Source of the DNA: an uncultured Bacteroidota bacterium
GTDB taxonomy: Bacteria; Bacteroidota; Bacteroidia; Bacteroidales; F082
Reading direction: 5' to 3'
Length of the DNA stretch: 64,000 bases
Assembly: GCA_903891085.1 (NCBI GenBank)
Contig: CAITDJ010000124.1
Coordinates: 82,828-146,827, forward strand
In this document: one piece after another, positions 52,301 through 62,219 of the stretch
How positions within the stretch are numbered: position 1 is the stretch's first letter
Layout: each line of letters opens with the position of its first letter
Position numbers and translations under genes: made by a program
Notes under the pieces: model-generated
Databases searched by the model: none
Told to the model about the DNA's origin: nothing
What the model saw: only the letters and a program-made list of their open reading frames with translations

Positions 52301-52652
52301 CATCGCTCAATTGAATGGTATTGAGCAGGCGATCGTCAATCTCGGGGAAAAATTTTCCAATGAAAACAGATGCTTGTTCGATGGTCATTTTTTTGCGGAA
52401 ATTCAACAGATTAATGACAGGTATCCAAACAAAGCTGACCAGCAGATATATGAGAAAAAGGACAAAACTGTAGAACATTATCATTCTCACGAAGGAAGGT
52501 AACCACACAAAATACTCAATAAGATTGACAAATAAATAGCCAATGATAACGAGAAAAAAAGATAATATTAATCCCTTAATCAGTTGATTTAGATAGAATT
52601 TCCTCATATAGGCTTCTACCTTTCCGATAAGTATCTGTACTGCAGTGGACAT
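49341..52652 (-). CDS. DUF4175 family membrane-anchored coiled-coil protein
   Basis: A 1103-residue protein. Two or three transmembrane helices lie at the N-terminus (about 24-50, 55-80 and 150-175). They are followed by a beta-rich extracytoplasmic part (about 190-480), and then a very long charged region (about 500-1060) with heptad-like Glu/Lys/Gln repeats such as QKLLDELKALLQETDKEKVKEML and a Lys/Gly-rich stretch (GKGKPKPGKGKGKGMKSM). The family is conserved in Bacteroidota upstream of a small ATP-binding protein, ybeY and mnmG, but its role is unknown. It is the first gene of that operon and is transcribed toward it. Confidence 0.85.
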   Translation of the reverse strand: MSTAVQILIGKVEAYMRKFYLNQLIKGLILSFFLVIIGYLFVNLIEYFVWLPSFVRMIMFYSFVLFLIYLLVSFVWIPVINLLNFRKKMTIEQASVFIGKFFPEIDDRLLNTIQLSDAVSEEPNESELLIASIEQRTRKLSVFNFENAVNIRENYRFMPYLSFLFVVFICLWIFSPSFLIEPSNRFIHYNQHFTRPLPFSVRLLNEGLEVMQYDDYTVLIEVTGNEIPEKFFIVFNGAKNEMGKAGKNNFSFKITRVAGNITFCIESEEFKSSDYEIIVKPKPVLSSYLVQIEYPVYLNREAELLKETSILSVPVGTKLNWKFFTHDCLGVMINYDSVVERLEAQDGLNTLLMQVMGDVHFSVNPFNSYAKQSHGLEIVVEVIQDNYPEINVNLEKEQLGRMNYFNGFVSDDYGFTGLRFVYDIYATDASVITNKVEVPMNFTLLQQQFYFSWDTDSMRIDENSRVEAYFEVIDNDRIGGPKTRKSSVFQLTLMTDKSIDSLVKNDEKNINDQLVKLRNDSQQLKLDYEALAKSLLMKEKLDWKDKSMMQKLLERQQKVQMDFDDVKSKQQIVNDFNRERNETNERLVQKQEDIQKLFDEVITDELQKLLDELKALLQETDKEKVKEMLDKFKENSAEMEEMLDRDLALLNQLKVEKDLTELISQLRQLSEVAKKLGDSLQSEGMKKVESAREIQKNLDQFKTLTNSLDSIESKNKKLEQPFNLAPTEELKDSVKNNMQESLQEIEDGKGKPAGEKQRKAGESLDEMANQLEFSMQESMNEQAAEDAQQLRNLLENILRASNEQEELLSRLRLVDSDDPAFNEIVIEQKSLRDGFIVVEDSLKALASRQVAIKQFVFDELSSVKKQFEFSLLALNERNRERTLESDQFAVMSLNNLALMLSEALKDMEEKMGMQSSASGKGKPKPGKGKGKGMKSMRELQEGLAKQMKQKGEKNGKGEGKGLTSEEFAKMAAQQEAIRQQLQDYLNELKKEGNLGEGGLQNAIKEMEKVEEDLVNKRLNREMIERQQDILSRLLESEKAEKERDQEERRESNEFKGENKGNLGDKISYKRKERAQSDILYKFPIELRPYYKTRANEYFMQINK

Positions 52653-52769
52653 TAAATAGTTCGAAGGTTATTTAAAAAATCATCCAAAAAGTGTCGAATG
52701 ATTGTTACTTTAGCGCACAAATATACATAAGCATCAGCAAACAGAGTTATAAACTTAGCACCTACCCGC

Positions 52770-54737
52770 ATGAAAAAACTTTTTACAATATCATTTCTTC
52801 TATTGTCGATGATAACCATCGCGCAGCAATATCAGGATGTAATTCACGACAGATATTGTCGTCACTACAAAGAACAGGGCAATGTCCCATCTTATGCATA
52901 CCGAAACGACTGGCAAAGCGATCTTGTTCATAATTATGATGTTACGTTCTATTTTCTCAATATAACCTGCTCAAATACCACTATTGATGTTGGTGGAGAA
53001 GTATCCATTTATGGGACGGTATTGGTCGAGCCTTTCGAAACATTTGCCTTTGAATTACTTGCTGATCTGAGTCTGGAAAATGTCAATTTCAATGGTCAGG
53101 ATCAGCAAAATTGGGTACGTGACGGGGATAATGTTTTATTACCGGTTGAATCAATGGCTATCGGACAAACATTTGTTGCTACTATCAGTTATGGCGGCAC
53201 ACCGCCAACCGGTGGGTTCTTTTCAGGAATCACCAACGATCATAATGGACAATGGGACAAAGATGTTACCTGGACTCTTTCCGAACCATTTGACGCAAAA
53301 GACTGGTGGCCTTGTAAACAGGTATTGACAGATAAAGCCGATTCGGCCTGGATTTTTCTTACCACGGCAAATACAAACCTCGCAGGATCGAACGGTTTGC
53401 TTACCAATATAACAAACATGGGCAACAATTTGGTTCGTTATGAATGGAAGACCAATTATCCGATAGATTATTATTTGATTTCATTTGCCGTTGCTGATTA
53501 TCAAGACTATAGCATTTATGCCAAACCAGCAGGAATGGATGGCGATTCAGTACTCGTTCAGAATTATATCTATAATTCCCCAAATTACCTCAACACATAC
53601 AAAAGTGGAATTGATGCTGTGATTCCAATGATTGAACTTTACTCTGACCTTTTTTTGACATACCCTTTTCAAAATGAAAAATACGGACATTGCATTACCG
53701 AATTAGGAGGAGGGATGGAACACCAAACGATGACAACCCTAGGTGGGTGGTCGTTTAATTTGGTTGCCCATGAACTCGGACATATGTGGTTCGGGGACAA
53801 TGTTACCTGCGCAACCTGGAGCGATATCTGGATAAATGAAGGATTTGCAACCTACACAAATTACCTTGCCCAGGAAAAACTGAACGGCTGGAATTCCGGG
53901 CAAAATTTCATGATTGGAACTCAAAACAACGTAATGTCGGCCACCGGAGGCAGTGTTTATATCCCTGAAGCAGAGATTAGCCCTGATGATGTCTGGAGAA
54001 TCTTCAACGGAAGATTATCGTATGACAAAGGTGCTGCCATCATCCATTTGCTACGGCACGAAATTAACAACGACACTGTTTTCTTCGACGTAATGCATAC
54101 TTTTCAGGAAACTTATACCGATAGCACCGCCACAGGGGACGACTTTAAACTAGTTGCCGAACAAGTTTCAGGTTTAGATTTGGAAGATTTCTTCAACCAA
54201 TGGTATTATGGTGAAGGCTATCCAAAATATGATATTTCGTGGTATATGTTCGAAAACACGATGAATATGACCGTTACGCAATCCGTTTCTTCTTCCACCC
54301 CACTTTTTAAAATGACCATGGATTATAAACTCAATTTTGACGATGGAACGGATACTGTTGTGCGCTTATATCAAAACACAAACATCCAGAGCTTTGCCAT
54401 TGAGGCCCCCAAACAGGTTGTTTCAATGTCGGTTGACCCGGATAACTGGACTTTTGAACGGGTAAACGCAATCACGGTGATCATCGAAGAGACCAATAAT
54501 CCAAACTATTTTTCATTTGGACCTAATCCGGTTAACGACTTCATTAACATTTACTTACTCAATCCTGACAGCCATCAGCGTAAAGTTCAGATAAGTGATC
54601 TGTCGGGCAGGTTATTGACCGAACAAACTTTCACAGAAGCCAATCATCAGGTGGATGTAAGTTGGTTGAATTCAGGTGCGTACTTAATAAACATCTCAGA
54701 TGAAAATCAGCACCTGAGTAAAAGGTTTATCAAATAA
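52770..54737 (+). CDS. secreted M1-family aminopeptidase with T9SS sorting domain
   Basis: A 655-residue exported metallopeptidase. The signal peptide ends near ITIAQ. The M1 active site is complete: GGGMEH (313-318, recognising the substrate amino terminus), HELGH (334-338, zinc ligands His334 and His338 and catalytic Glu335) and Glu357 as the third ligand (WINEGFAT). It lacks the large C-terminal M1 domain and instead ends in a T9SS type A sorting domain (about 575-655: [15 protein letters not shown] to GAYLINI and LSKRFIK). The likely job is extracellular peptide trimming, complementary to the two S46 peptidases. It is followed by its own terminator. Confidence 0.93.
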   Translation: MKKLFTISFLLLSMITIAQQYQDVIHDRYCRHYKEQGNVPSYAYRNDWQSDLVHNYDVTFYFLNITCSNTTIDVGGEVSIYGTVLVEPFETFAFELLADLSLENVNFNGQDQQNWVRDGDNVLLPVESMAIGQTFVATISYGGTPPTGGFFSGITNDHNGQWDKDVTWTLSEPFDAKDWWPCKQVLTDKADSAWIFLTTANTNLAGSNGLLTNITNMGNNLVRYEWKTNYPIDYYLISFAVADYQDYSIYAKPAGMDGDSVLVQNYIYNSPNYLNTYKSGIDAVIPMIELYSDLFLTYPFQNEKYGHCITELGGGMEHQTMTTLGGWSFNLVAHELGHMWFGDNVTCATWSDIWINEGFATYTNYLAQEKLNGWNSGQNFMIGTQNNVMSATGGSVYIPEAEISPDDVWRIFNGRLSYDKGAAIIHLLRHEINNDTVFFDVMHTFQETYTDSTATGDDFKLVAEQVSGLDLEDFFNQWYYGEGYPKYDISWYMFENTMNMTVTQSVSSSTPLFKMTMDYKLNFDDGTDTVVRLYQNTNIQSFAIEAPKQVVSMSVDPDNWTFERVNAITVIIEETNNPNYFSFGPNPVNDFINIYLLNPDSHQRKVQISDLSGRLLTEQTFTEANHQVDVSWLNSGAYLINISDENQHLSKRFIK

Positions 54738-54758
54738 ACATCTTCATAACATATGTAT

Positions 54759-54795
54759 ACAAAGGCCTTTGCATTGTAAAGGCCTTTGTTGTTTT
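54759..54795 (+). terminator. hairpin terminator of the M1 peptidase gene
   Basis: ACAAAGGCCTTT (54759-54770) and AAAGGCCTTTGT (54778-54789) form a 12-bp stem with a 7-nt loop, followed by TGTTTTCC. It separates this gene from gltX. Confidence 0.8.
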
Positions 54796-54814
54796 CCGTG
54801 GTTACTCAAAGTTG

Positions 54815-54822
54815 TATCTTTG
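54815..54822 (+). promoter_or_regulatory. -7 element of gltX
   Basis: TATCTTTG, a perfect TAnnTTTG, ends 15 nt before the gltX ATG. A TTTC at 54793-54796 (18-nt spacer) may be the -33 box. Confidence 0.6.
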
Positions 54823-54837
54823 CACAAATTCAAAAAC

Positions 54838-56349
54838 ATGAAAACTGTTCGCGTACGATTCGCACCAAGTCCAACCGGACCATTACATATTGGTGGTGTT
54901 AGAACCGCATTGTATAATTATCTTTTTGCCCGTAAAAATAACGGAACCATGATACTCCGTATTGAAGATACGGATCAGGCACGTTTTGTTGAAGGTGCTG
55001 AAAAATATATAATTGAATCCTTGTTGTGGTGTGGCATTGAATTCGATGAAAGTGTCACCGTGGGAGGTCCGCATGCGCCATATCGCCAGAGTGAACGCAG
55101 AGAACTCTACAAACAATACAGTGATCAATTAATTGTCTCGGGAAACGCATACTACGCTTTCGATACTCCCGACGAACTGGAGCAACACCGTAAGAAAGCA
55201 GAAGCTGCTAAGAAAATTTTCACTTACAATGCCGAAAGTAGAAAAAAATTACGTAATAGCCTGACGTTGAGCAAACAGGAAGTTGAAAAACTTTTAAGCG
55301 AAGATGTGCCACATGTGGTCCGATTTCTTATTCCTGAACATACAGAAGTGGTGATGCATGATATCATTCGCGGAAAAGTGGTGGTACAATCCGAATCACT
55401 CGACGATAAGGTGCTTTACAAATCGGATGGTATGCCTACCTACCACCTGGCCAATATTGTTGATGATCATTTAATGGAAATCAGTCATGTTATTCGTGGC
55501 GAAGAGTGGTTACCATCATTGCCATTGCATATTTTATTGTATCAGGCATTTGGCTGGGAATCTCCCGAATTTGCTCATTTACCTTTGTTGTTAAAACCCG
55601 ACGGCAATGGAAAACTGAGTAAACGCGATGGCGACAGGCTCGGATTTCCGGTTTTTCCTATCGATTGGATTGATCCTGTAAGTGGTGAAAAATATAGTGG
55701 ATACAGAGAATCAGGTTATTATCCTGACGCTTTTGTGAATATGCTTGCCTTGTTGGGCTGGAACCCGGGAACAGAACAGGAGATATTCAATATGGAAGAA
55801 TTGATCGACACTTTTACATTGGACAGGGTAGGTAAGTCGGGGTCAAAATTCGATCCTGAAAAAACAAAATGGTTCAACCATCAATACCTGATCAAAAAGT
55901 CGGATGAAGCTGTTGCTGAAGAATTTAATCAGGTATTGAAAGCAAAAAACATTGAAATCGCACACGGCAAATTGGTGAAAATTGTTTCACTCGTCAAAGA
56001 GCGGGTTCAGTTTGTAAAAGACGTCTGGAACGAAACCTATTTCTTTTTCGAAGCGCCACAGACTTATGATGAACAAGTGGTTAAAAAACGTTGGAATGAG
56101 CAGAGTCCCGAACAAATGAAAAGTCTGGTAAATCTGCTGGAAACGATTGAACCATTTGAATCTGCCTTTATTGATCAGGCTATTAAAACCTGGATAGAAG
56201 AGACCCAATTTGGTATGGGCGCTATCATGAATGCCTTACGTTTGTTGCTTGTGGGCGCAGCAAAAGGCCCGCATTTGGGTGATATCATGGATATTATTGG
56301 GAAAGAAGAAGCAATTTCGCGGATTAAAAACGGAATTGAAAGAATTTGA
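54838..56349 (+). CDS. gltX: glutamyl-tRNA synthetase
   Basis: A 503-residue class I aminoacyl-tRNA synthetase. The HIGH-type motif is [11 protein letters not shown] (about residues 9-19) and the KMSKS-type motif is KLSKRDG. The [22 protein letters not shown] segment is a family marker. The start at 54838 ([14 protein letters not shown]) is chosen; a Met at 54769 lies upstream of the promoter. Whether it also charges tRNA-Gln cannot be told from sequence. folB starts 44 nt downstream, so these genes may be co-transcribed. Confidence 0.96.
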   Translation: MKTVRVRFAPSPTGPLHIGGVRTALYNYLFARKNNGTMILRIEDTDQARFVEGAEKYIIESLLWCGIEFDESVTVGGPHAPYRQSERRELYKQYSDQLIVSGNAYYAFDTPDELEQHRKKAEAAKKIFTYNAESRKKLRNSLTLSKQEVEKLLSEDVPHVVRFLIPEHTEVVMHDIIRGKVVVQSESLDDKVLYKSDGMPTYHLANIVDDHLMEISHVIRGEEWLPSLPLHILLYQAFGWESPEFAHLPLLLKPDGNGKLSKRDGDRLGFPVFPIDWIDPVSGEKYSGYRESGYYPDAFVNMLALLGWNPGTEQEIFNMEELIDTFTLDRVGKSGSKFDPEKTKWFNHQYLIKKSDEAVAEEFNQVLKAKNIEIAHGKLVKIVSLVKERVQFVKDVWNETYFFFEAPQTYDEQVVKKRWNEQSPEQMKSLVNLLETIEPFESAFIDQAIKTWIEETQFGMGAIMNALRLLLVGAAKGPHLGDIMDIIGKEEAISRIKNGIERI

Positions 56350-56393
56350 AAAATTAGTTCAACAAATCAGATATACTATTACAACATAAAACT

Positions 56394-56744
56394 ATGGCTC
56401 AGATCTCGATTGAAGGTATGGAGTTTCACGCCTATCATGGTTGCTTTGCTGAAGAACAATTGATTGGCACACAATTCATTGTAGATTTGTTTCTCGAAGT
56501 GGATACAACTACGGCAGAGCAAACAGATTCTTTACACGACACAGTAAATTATCTATCAGTATATCAGGTTGTTAAAAAAGAAATGATGATTAACTCAAAA
56601 CTTCTTGAACATGTTGGACGAAGAATACTAACTGCTGTGAAATCACATTTCCCGACCGCGAAGCATGTCACTATCAAGATACGTAAGATGAATCCACCCC
56701 TGGGTGGCAAAATGGATTTTGTTAGTTTAACACTTCAAGCATGA
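56394..56744 (+). CDS. folB: dihydroneopterin aldolase
   Basis: A 116-residue folate-pathway enzyme converting dihydroneopterin to 6-hydroxymethyl-dihydropterin. Active-site residues: Glu21 (CFAEEQLIG), Tyr53 (VNYLSVY), Glu72 (LLEHV) and Lys98 (IRKMNPP). The length and the GxFxxEQxxG entrance fit the family. Its stop overlaps the start of the CWC gene by 4 nt (ATGA). Together with pabBC at 16.9 kb the window holds several folate genes. Confidence 0.95.
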   Translation: MAQISIEGMEFHAYHGCFAEEQLIGTQFIVDLFLEVDTTTAEQTDSLHDTVNYLSVYQVVKKEMMINSKLLEHVGRRILTAVKSHFPTAKHVTIKIRKMNPPLGGKMDFVSLTLQA

Positions 56745-56920
56745 AAAAAATTGATCCTGATATCTGCCCACGTTGTGGTGCAACTTTTCATTGCAGCAAA
56801 TCAGCAAAATGCTGGTGCTACGAGGTGAGTACATCTATTATGGTGCTTCAACAAATAGAAGATAAGTACAATAGTTGCCTCTGCGCGAACTGTTTACGTG
56901 AATTAAACGAAAAAGCGTAA
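56741..56920 (+). CDS. cysteine-rich CWC family mini-protein
   Basis: A 59-residue protein overlapping folB by 4 nt. The eight cysteines are spaced CPRCG, HC, CWC and CLCANC (Cys9, Cys12, Cys18, Cys24, Cys26, Cys46, Cys48, Cys51), the pattern of the CWC family, probably a double zinc-binding fold. Function unknown. Tight coupling to folB suggests a role linked to that gene or simply shared transcription. It is followed after about 57 nt by tRNA-Cys. Confidence 0.8.
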   Translation: MKKIDPDICPRCGATFHCSKSAKCWCYEVSTSIMVLQQIEDKYNSCLCANCLRELNEKA

Positions 56921-56928
56921 CAAAAGAA

Positions 56929-56959
56929 TTTGTGAATTAGCCGAAACAAATTATCTTTG
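56929..56959 (+). promoter_or_regulatory. promoter of tRNA-Cys (Bacteroidota type)
   Basis: TTTG (56929-56932), a 19-nt spacer and TATCTTTG (56952-56959): a full match to the phylum consensus TTTG-N19-TAnnTTTG. Transcription should begin about 7 nt later, some 10 nt before the tRNA. The best promoter in the window. Confidence 0.8.
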
Positions 56960-56977
56960 CACTCCCAAAACACTCAG

Positions 56978-57048
56978 GGTTTCGTGGCCGAGTGGTTAGG
57001 CAGCGGTCTGCAAAACCGTGTACAGCGGTTCGAATCCGCTCGAAACCT
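56978..57048 (+). tRNA. tRNA-Cys (GCA)
   Basis: The cloverleaf closes: acceptor GGTTTCG/CGAAACC, D-arm GCC...GGC, anticodon stem GCGGT/ACCGT with loop CTGCAAA (anticodon GCA, Cys), T-arm AGCGG/CCGCT with loop TTCGAAT, and discriminator T57048, the identity base for Cys. The CCA end is not encoded. It has its own promoter and terminator. Confidence 0.95.
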
Positions 57049-57065
57049 CAACTTAAATCAATGAA

Positions 57066-57090
57066 AAGTGTGATTGCTCACACTTTTTTT
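57066..57090 (+). terminator. terminator of tRNA-Cys
   Basis: AAGTGTGA (57066-57073), loop TTGC and TCACACTT (57078-57085) form an 8-bp stem that runs into seven T residues (57084-57090). Confidence 0.88.
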
Positions 57091-57157
57091 ATGCAAAATC
57101 CTAACTTCCCATCTGACGGCACAACCCGGCAGTTAACTAACTTAAGTCAATTATTTT

Positions 57158-57958
57158 ATGCTCCTTCAAGCCATCAAAGCATCCATCTTAGCCGGCAAAG
57201 CAATCCTCGAAGTGTATCAAACAAATTTTGATATAGATTTCAAGGAAGATAGAAGTCCGGTTACACTTGCCGATCGCCGCGCCGATGATATCATCCGTGA
57301 AGCAATGAAAGTGACCAATCTTCCGGTATTGAGTGAAGAAGGTGAGATGATCGATCATGAAATAAGACAATACTGGCAAAAATATTGGTTGGTCGATCCA
57401 CTCGACGGTACCAAAGAATTTGTGAATCGTAATGGCGAGTTTACAGTCAACATTGCATTGATCGAAAACAACAAACCGGTGTTGGGCATCATTTATGCTC
57501 CCACAATCGATTTGCTTTATTACAGTAACGGGACGGAAGCCTTCAAACTCGAAAAAGCCGAACTTCAATTGATTGGGTGTTATTCAATACAAGAACTCAT
57601 CCAAAATTCAACAAAACTTCCTTTACAAGAACAGCATAAAGGTTTCACTTTGGTTTTAAGCCGATCACATCAACATCCCGATACAAAGGCATTTATCGAA
57701 AAAATCCAAAGGCAGCATGGTGAAATCAATTTTATTACGAAAGGCAGTTCACTAAAACTCTGTATGATTGCTGAGGGGGTGGCTGATTGTTACCCGCGAT
57801 TTGGTCCAACATCGGAATGGGATACCGCTGCCGGACATGCTATTGTGGATGTTTCGGGTGGTAAATTGGTGTTAGCCGAAAACCCGACCATTGGATTGTC
57901 GTACAATAAAATAAGTTTGCTTAATCCTTCCTTTATTGCCCATCCAAAATCGAATTAA
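57158..57958 (+). CDS. cysQ: 3'(2'),5'-bisphosphate nucleotidase
   Basis: A 266-residue Mg-dependent phosphatase that removes the 3'-phosphate of PAP, the product of sulfotransferase and PAPS reductase reactions. The inositol-phosphatase-family motif WLVDPLDGTKEFVNRNGEF holds the metal ligands (DPLDGT), and the EEGEM and GPTSEWDTAAGHAIV segments complete the site. It sits 105 nt before cysD, starting a sulfate-activation cluster. Its presence implies that PAP is made, although the attached APS-kinase domain of CysN looks inactive. Confidence 0.95.
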   Translation: MLLQAIKASILAGKAILEVYQTNFDIDFKEDRSPVTLADRRADDIIREAMKVTNLPVLSEEGEMIDHEIRQYWQKYWLVDPLDGTKEFVNRNGEFTVNIALIENNKPVLGIIYAPTIDLLYYSNGTEAFKLEKAELQLIGCYSIQELIQNSTKLPLQEQHKGFTLVLSRSHQHPDTKAFIEKIQRQHGEINFITKGSSLKLCMIAEGVADCYPRFGPTSEWDTAAGHAIVDVSGGKLVLAENPTIGLSYNKISLLNPSFIAHPKSN

Positions 57959-58062
57959 TAATTTGATTTATAGTTATTTGTGAAAATATTTCAAATCACA
58001 CAGTTTGATATTTCCGCCAACATAAGCGATTTTTTGCGATATTTGTACTAAAATTTACCATT

Positions 58063-58983
58063 GTGGCCGATCAACTGAATAATTACTCCATCAATAACCT
58101 GCGCGAGTTGGAGGCAGAAGCCATCTACATCATCCGCGAAGTAGCTTCTGAGTTTGAAAAACCTGTCATGCTTTACTCCATTGGCAAGGATTCGAGTGTG
58201 ATGGTGCGGCTTGCCGAAAAAGCATTTTATCCAGGCAAAGTTCCGTTTCCACTCATGCACATCGATAGTAAATGGAAGTTTCAGGAGATGATCGAGTTTC
58301 GTGAAAAATATACCAAAGACAACAACTGGGATCTGATTGTTGAACATAATATCGAAGGATTTGAAGCAGGAATAGGGCCATTTACTCATGGAAGTAAAGT
58401 GCACACCGATGTCATGAAAACACAGGCATTATTGCAGGCATTGGATAAACACCGGTTCGATGCAGCTTTTGGAGGTGCACGCCGTGACGAAGAAAAATCA
58501 CGGGCCAAAGAACGAATCTTCAGTTTCCGCGATAAGTTTCATCAATGGGACCCAAAAAACCAACGGCCCGAATTGTGGGATATTTACAATACCCGTGTTC
58601 ACAAGGGTGAATCCATCCGTGTTTTCCCCATCAGTAACTGGACAGAACTCGACATCTGGCAATATATTCGTCTCGAAAAAATTCCGATCGTTCCATTGTA
58701 TTTTGCGAAAAAACGTCCTATTGTGGATATTGATGGCAACCTTATCATGGTAGACGACGACCGCATGCCTGCCGAATTGGTTGCTAAAGCACAAATGCGT
58801 ATGGTCAGGTTCCGCACACTCGGCTGTTATCCGCTCACCGGTGCCATCGAATCAGAAGCTGATACCATCGAGAAAATTGTGGAAGAGATGATGACAGTCA
58901 CAAAAAGCGAACGCACAACACGAGTCATAGATTTTGACCAGGAAGGAAGTATGGAACAGAAGAAAAGAGAAGGCTATTTTTAA
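58063..58983 (+). CDS. cysD: sulfate adenylyltransferase subunit 2
   Basis: A 306-residue PP-loop enzyme, catalytic half of ATP sulfurylase that makes APS. The PP-loop [10 protein letters not shown] is near residue 35; the [36 protein letters not shown] and [15 protein letters not shown] stretches are family markers. The start is GTG at 58063. It is followed by cysN after about 106 nt. Length and motifs are normal. Confidence 0.95.
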   Translation: MADQLNNYSINNLRELEAEAIYIIREVASEFEKPVMLYSIGKDSSVMVRLAEKAFYPGKVPFPLMHIDSKWKFQEMIEFREKYTKDNNWDLIVEHNIEGFEAGIGPFTHGSKVHTDVMKTQALLQALDKHRFDAAFGGARRDEEKSRAKERIFSFRDKFHQWDPKNQRPELWDIYNTRVHKGESIRVFPISNWTELDIWQYIRLEKIPIVPLYFAKKRPIVDIDGNLIMVDDDRMPAELVAKAQMRMVRFRTLGCYPLTGAIESEADTIEKIVEEMMTVTKSERTTRVIDFDQEGSMEQKKREGYF

Positions 58984-59089
58984 GTGCGGAGTTGCCTGCC
59001 TCGTCCTGCGTACGAGGAGCTTGAGTGAACTAAATTGCCTAAAGTTAGTGTGAAAATCCTGAAACAATTTTGAATCTGAAATAAAAGAC

Positions 59090-61009
59090 ATGAATACAAA
59101 CCTCGATATAAACCATTTTCTCGATCAGGATCAGAAAAAGGATCTGCTGCGTTTGCTTACTGCCGGATCGGTTGATGACGGAAAATCAACACTCATCGGA
59201 CGATTGTTATTTGATAGTAAAAAGATTTACGAAGACCAGCTTTCGGCCCTCGAACGCGATAGCAAACGCATGGGCCATGCCGGAGAAGCCATCGATTATG
59301 CGCTATTGTTAGACGGTTTGAAAGCCGAACGTGAGCAAGGCATCACCATCGATGTGGCCTACCGCTATTTCTCGACAAGTAAACGAAAATTCATCATTGC
59401 TGATACACCCGGCCACGAACAGTATACCCGAAATATGGTCACTGGCGCCAGCACCGCCAATCTGGCCATCATCCTGATTGATGCCCGAAAAGGTGTGATC
59501 ACACAAACCAAACGACACACTTTTTTAGTTTCTCTACTTGGTATCAAACACGTGGTTGTGGCGGTGAACAAAATGGACCTGATGGAATACAGCGAATCAA
59601 CCTTCAATACTATTTGTGCTGATTATAAGTCATTTACAACAACACTATCGATTCCAGATATCACTTTCATTCCACTTTCGGCACTCAAAGGCGAAAATGT
59701 GGTGGAAAACTCTGCCAATATGCCCTGGTATCACGGTAAATGTTTGCTTGAGTTTTTAGAAAGTGTTCATGTCGTTTCGGATCGAAATTTCGAAGACTTT
59801 CGTTTCCCCGTTCAGTACGTGCTACGCCCAAGCCTCGATTTCAGAGGATTCTCAGGCAAAATCGCTTCAGGCATTGTGCGAAAAGGTGACGAATTAATGG
59901 TTTTGCCTTCACGCAAAAAGTCCATTGTAACAGAAATTATCACAGCCAACGGAACAACCGATTATGCATTTCCACCACAAGCGGTCACAATAACATTGAA
60001 AGATGAAATTGATATTTCGCGCGGTGACATGCTTGTTCATCCTGATAATCAGCCGCGTTTCGAACGACAGTTTGAAGCCATGCTTGTGTGGATGGACGAA
60101 AAGAAAATGGACCCCAACACCCAGTTTTTTATTAAACACAGTGCCAACACTTCGCGTGCCAGGATCGACGGAATAAAATACCGTGTGGATGTAAATACGC
60201 TTCAACAATCGGATTGTAAGGCCTTTTCACTAAACGAAATTGGCCGCGTGGTTATAACCACCAACAAACCTTTGTTTTTTGATCCTTATCACAAAAACCA
60301 TAGTACCGGTGCGTTTATCCTGATTGATCCAATCACTCACAACACCGCTGCTGTTGGCATGATCATCGATAAACTGAACACCAACGACATTCCTTCGCGA
60401 ATTACCGACCCTGAAACACGCCGGATGATCGACAGCGGACAAAGTTTGATCGGACGCGATGAACTGGAAAAACGCTACCAGCAAAAAGGTGTAACTATTT
60501 GGATTACTGGTCTTCATGGAAGTGGTAAAAATGTACTTGCCTACAATCTCGAGCGTCGTTTGTTCGATAGCGGAGCCACCGTTGTATTACTTGAAGGCAG
60601 CACCGTCCGTGCAGGATTGTCGCGCGAACTCGATTATTCGCCTGCCGACCGGGCCGAACATCTGCGTCGTGTAGCCCATGTGTGCAAAATGCTCAATGAT
60701 CAGGGAATTATTGTTGTGGCTTCTTTCATTTCGCCAACCGAATCGATTCGCCAGCAAATAAGTGAAATTATTGGAAACGAACGATTCCATCTGATATTGA
60801 TGCGTGCAGGATTAGATTATTGTCGCACCAACAAACCTGAATTGTATCTCAAGGTTGAAAAAGGTGAATTGCGCCACTTACCGGGTGTTGATGAAGCCTA
60901 CGAAATGCCTGAATCGCCTCAGCTAACGTTCGATGTGACCGAAAAACAAGCTGATGTTGAAGTGCTTATGGCTTACCTGGCTGGACAGAATATTTTTCCT
61001 TTGGAATAA
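59090..61009 (+). CDS. cysN: CysN-CysC-like fusion: sulfate adenylyltransferase subunit 1 with degenerate APS-kinase domain
   Basis: A 639-residue protein. The N-terminal part (1-~440) is a GTPase that drives APS formation with CysD: P-loop GSVDDGKST (26-34), DTPGHE (105-110) and NKMD (160-163). The C-terminal part (about 455-639) has the APS-kinase fold, but its active site is altered. The P-loop GLHGSGKN (474-481) has Asn in place of the last Ser/Thr, and the DGD of DGDNVR is EGS (502-504, EGSTVRAGL). The later [18 protein letters not shown] and [11 protein letters not shown] segments remain recognisable. The first half is probably active; the second may be inactive, regulatory or altered. 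No cysC, cysH or sulfite reductase is in the window. Confidence 0.9.
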   Translation: MNTNLDINHFLDQDQKKDLLRLLTAGSVDDGKSTLIGRLLFDSKKIYEDQLSALERDSKRMGHAGEAIDYALLLDGLKAEREQGITIDVAYRYFSTSKRKFIIADTPGHEQYTRNMVTGASTANLAIILIDARKGVITQTKRHTFLVSLLGIKHVVVAVNKMDLMEYSESTFNTICADYKSFTTTLSIPDITFIPLSALKGENVVENSANMPWYHGKCLLEFLESVHVVSDRNFEDFRFPVQYVLRPSLDFRGFSGKIASGIVRKGDELMVLPSRKKSIVTEIITANGTTDYAFPPQAVTITLKDEIDISRGDMLVHPDNQPRFERQFEAMLVWMDEKKMDPNTQFFIKHSANTSRARIDGIKYRVDVNTLQQSDCKAFSLNEIGRVVITTNKPLFFDPYHKNHSTGAFILIDPITHNTAAVGMIIDKLNTNDIPSRITDPETRRMIDSGQSLIGRDELEKRYQQKGVTIWITGLHGSGKNVLAYNLERRLFDSGATVVLLEGSTVRAGLSRELDYSPADRAEHLRRVAHVCKMLNDQGIIVVASFISPTESIRQQISEIIGNERFHLILMRAGLDYCRTNKPELYLKVEKGELRHLPGVDEAYEMPESPQLTFDVTEKQADVEVLMAYLAGQNIFPLE

Positions 61010-61101
61010 AAACCAGGGAGGAACAGGAATTGTAGAAGTAGAATAATTCTGCAAAAAAATTTGTATAATAAATCAATACAATTGCTATTAACTTTACCAA
61101 C

Positions 61102-62124
61102 ATGTTTCGAAGTGGTCATAATCTCAATTTTTTTATTGCTATCAGTCTACTGTTGCTGATTGGGTTGACGGGCATTGTCGGTTATATGGTTATTGAAGGC
61201 TTTACCTTGCTTGAAGCCTCCTATATGACCGTAATAACCATAGCGACGGTTGGTTTTAATGAAGTTCATCCGCTTTCCGATGCAGGTAAAATATTCACAA
61301 TCATTCTGATTATATTCAGTTTCAGTTTCTTTGCTTATTCCTTATCCACCATAACGTCCTATTTTGTGGAAGGCAGGCTCAATTTTTTATTCACGGGAAA
61401 TAGAAAAACAGGGAGAATCACAAAAATGAAAGACCATATTATCATCGTCGGTTTTGGCCGAAACGGGCAACAAACGGCGCACGATTTGCTTCTGCTGAAC
61501 AAAAAGGTAGTTGTCATCGAAAAAAGCCATGAACTGATTGTTGCGCACGAAAAAGACAAGGTGATATTTGTTGAAGGCGATGCCACCGAAGACGAAATCC
61601 TCGAACTGGCAGGCATTCAAAAAGCAGGAGCATTGATCACCACACTCCCGATTGACGCAGATAATCTGTATGTGGTGCTTACCGCCAGATCGTTGAATGC
61701 CGAACTTCAGATTATTTCACGCGCCTCGCACGAATCATCCGATAAAAAACTGATGACCGCCGGTGCCTCCCATGTGGTTATGCCCGAAAAAGTTGGTGGC
61801 ACTTTTATGGCTAGTCTGGTGGCCAAACCCGACCTGGCCGAGTTTTTCCACCACCTTTCCATCGAAGGAAACGAAGGGGTGAATCTGGTGGAAGTGGTTT
61901 GTTCCGATTTGCCAAGTGAATTTCAGGACCGTACCATTCACGATATGAGCATCCGCCGGCTCACAGGTGCCAATATTGTCGGGTTCAGGACGCCTGAAGG
62001 CCAGTATATCATCAACCCTTCCGGCGAAACGGTAATGGTAAAAAATGCAAAGTTGTTTGTGCTTGGGACACCTGACCAGATTGAAAAAGTGAAAGAAATT
62101 ATCAGGCAGAAAAGGAGGCATTAA
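61102..62124 (+). CDS. potassium channel with RCK (TrkA-N/TrkA-C) domains
   Basis: A 340-residue membrane protein. Two helices (about 10-32 and 64-88) frame a pore loop, TIATVGFNEVHP, with the selectivity filter TVGF at 49-52. The usual GYGD is GFNE, so Gly-to-Asn follows the filter. The TrkA-N (Rossmann) domain starts at DHIIIVGFGRNGQQT (GFGRNG 117-122) and TrkA-C lies about 260-340. This layout matches MthK-type ligand-gated K+ channels that respond to nucleotides or Ca2+. The gene follows cysN by 92 nt on the same strand but is unlikely to be functionally linked. Confidence 0.9.
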   Translation: MFRSGHNLNFFIAISLLLLIGLTGIVGYMVIEGFTLLEASYMTVITIATVGFNEVHPLSDAGKIFTIILIIFSFSFFAYSLSTITSYFVEGRLNFLFTGNRKTGRITKMKDHIIIVGFGRNGQQTAHDLLLLNKKVVVIEKSHELIVAHEKDKVIFVEGDATEDEILELAGIQKAGALITTLPIDADNLYVVLTARSLNAELQIISRASHESSDKKLMTAGASHVVMPEKVGGTFMASLVAKPDLAEFFHHLSIEGNEGVNLVEVVCSDLPSEFQDRTIHDMSIRRLTGANIVGFRTPEGQYIINPSGETVMVKNAKLFVLGTPDQIEKVKEIIRQKRRH

Positions 62125-62219
62125 CGAAAACAAGTTTCTCGCTGCCATGTCTTACATGAGAAATGGGTAAAATGTACATGATGAAGAATGGAGACAACAC
62201 TAAATTTGGGTTTATGCCA

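Noticed and set aside
54769..54837. upstream start for gltX
   Set aside because: The extension would begin inside the terminator hairpin and before the -7 box; the conserved protein starts at 54838.
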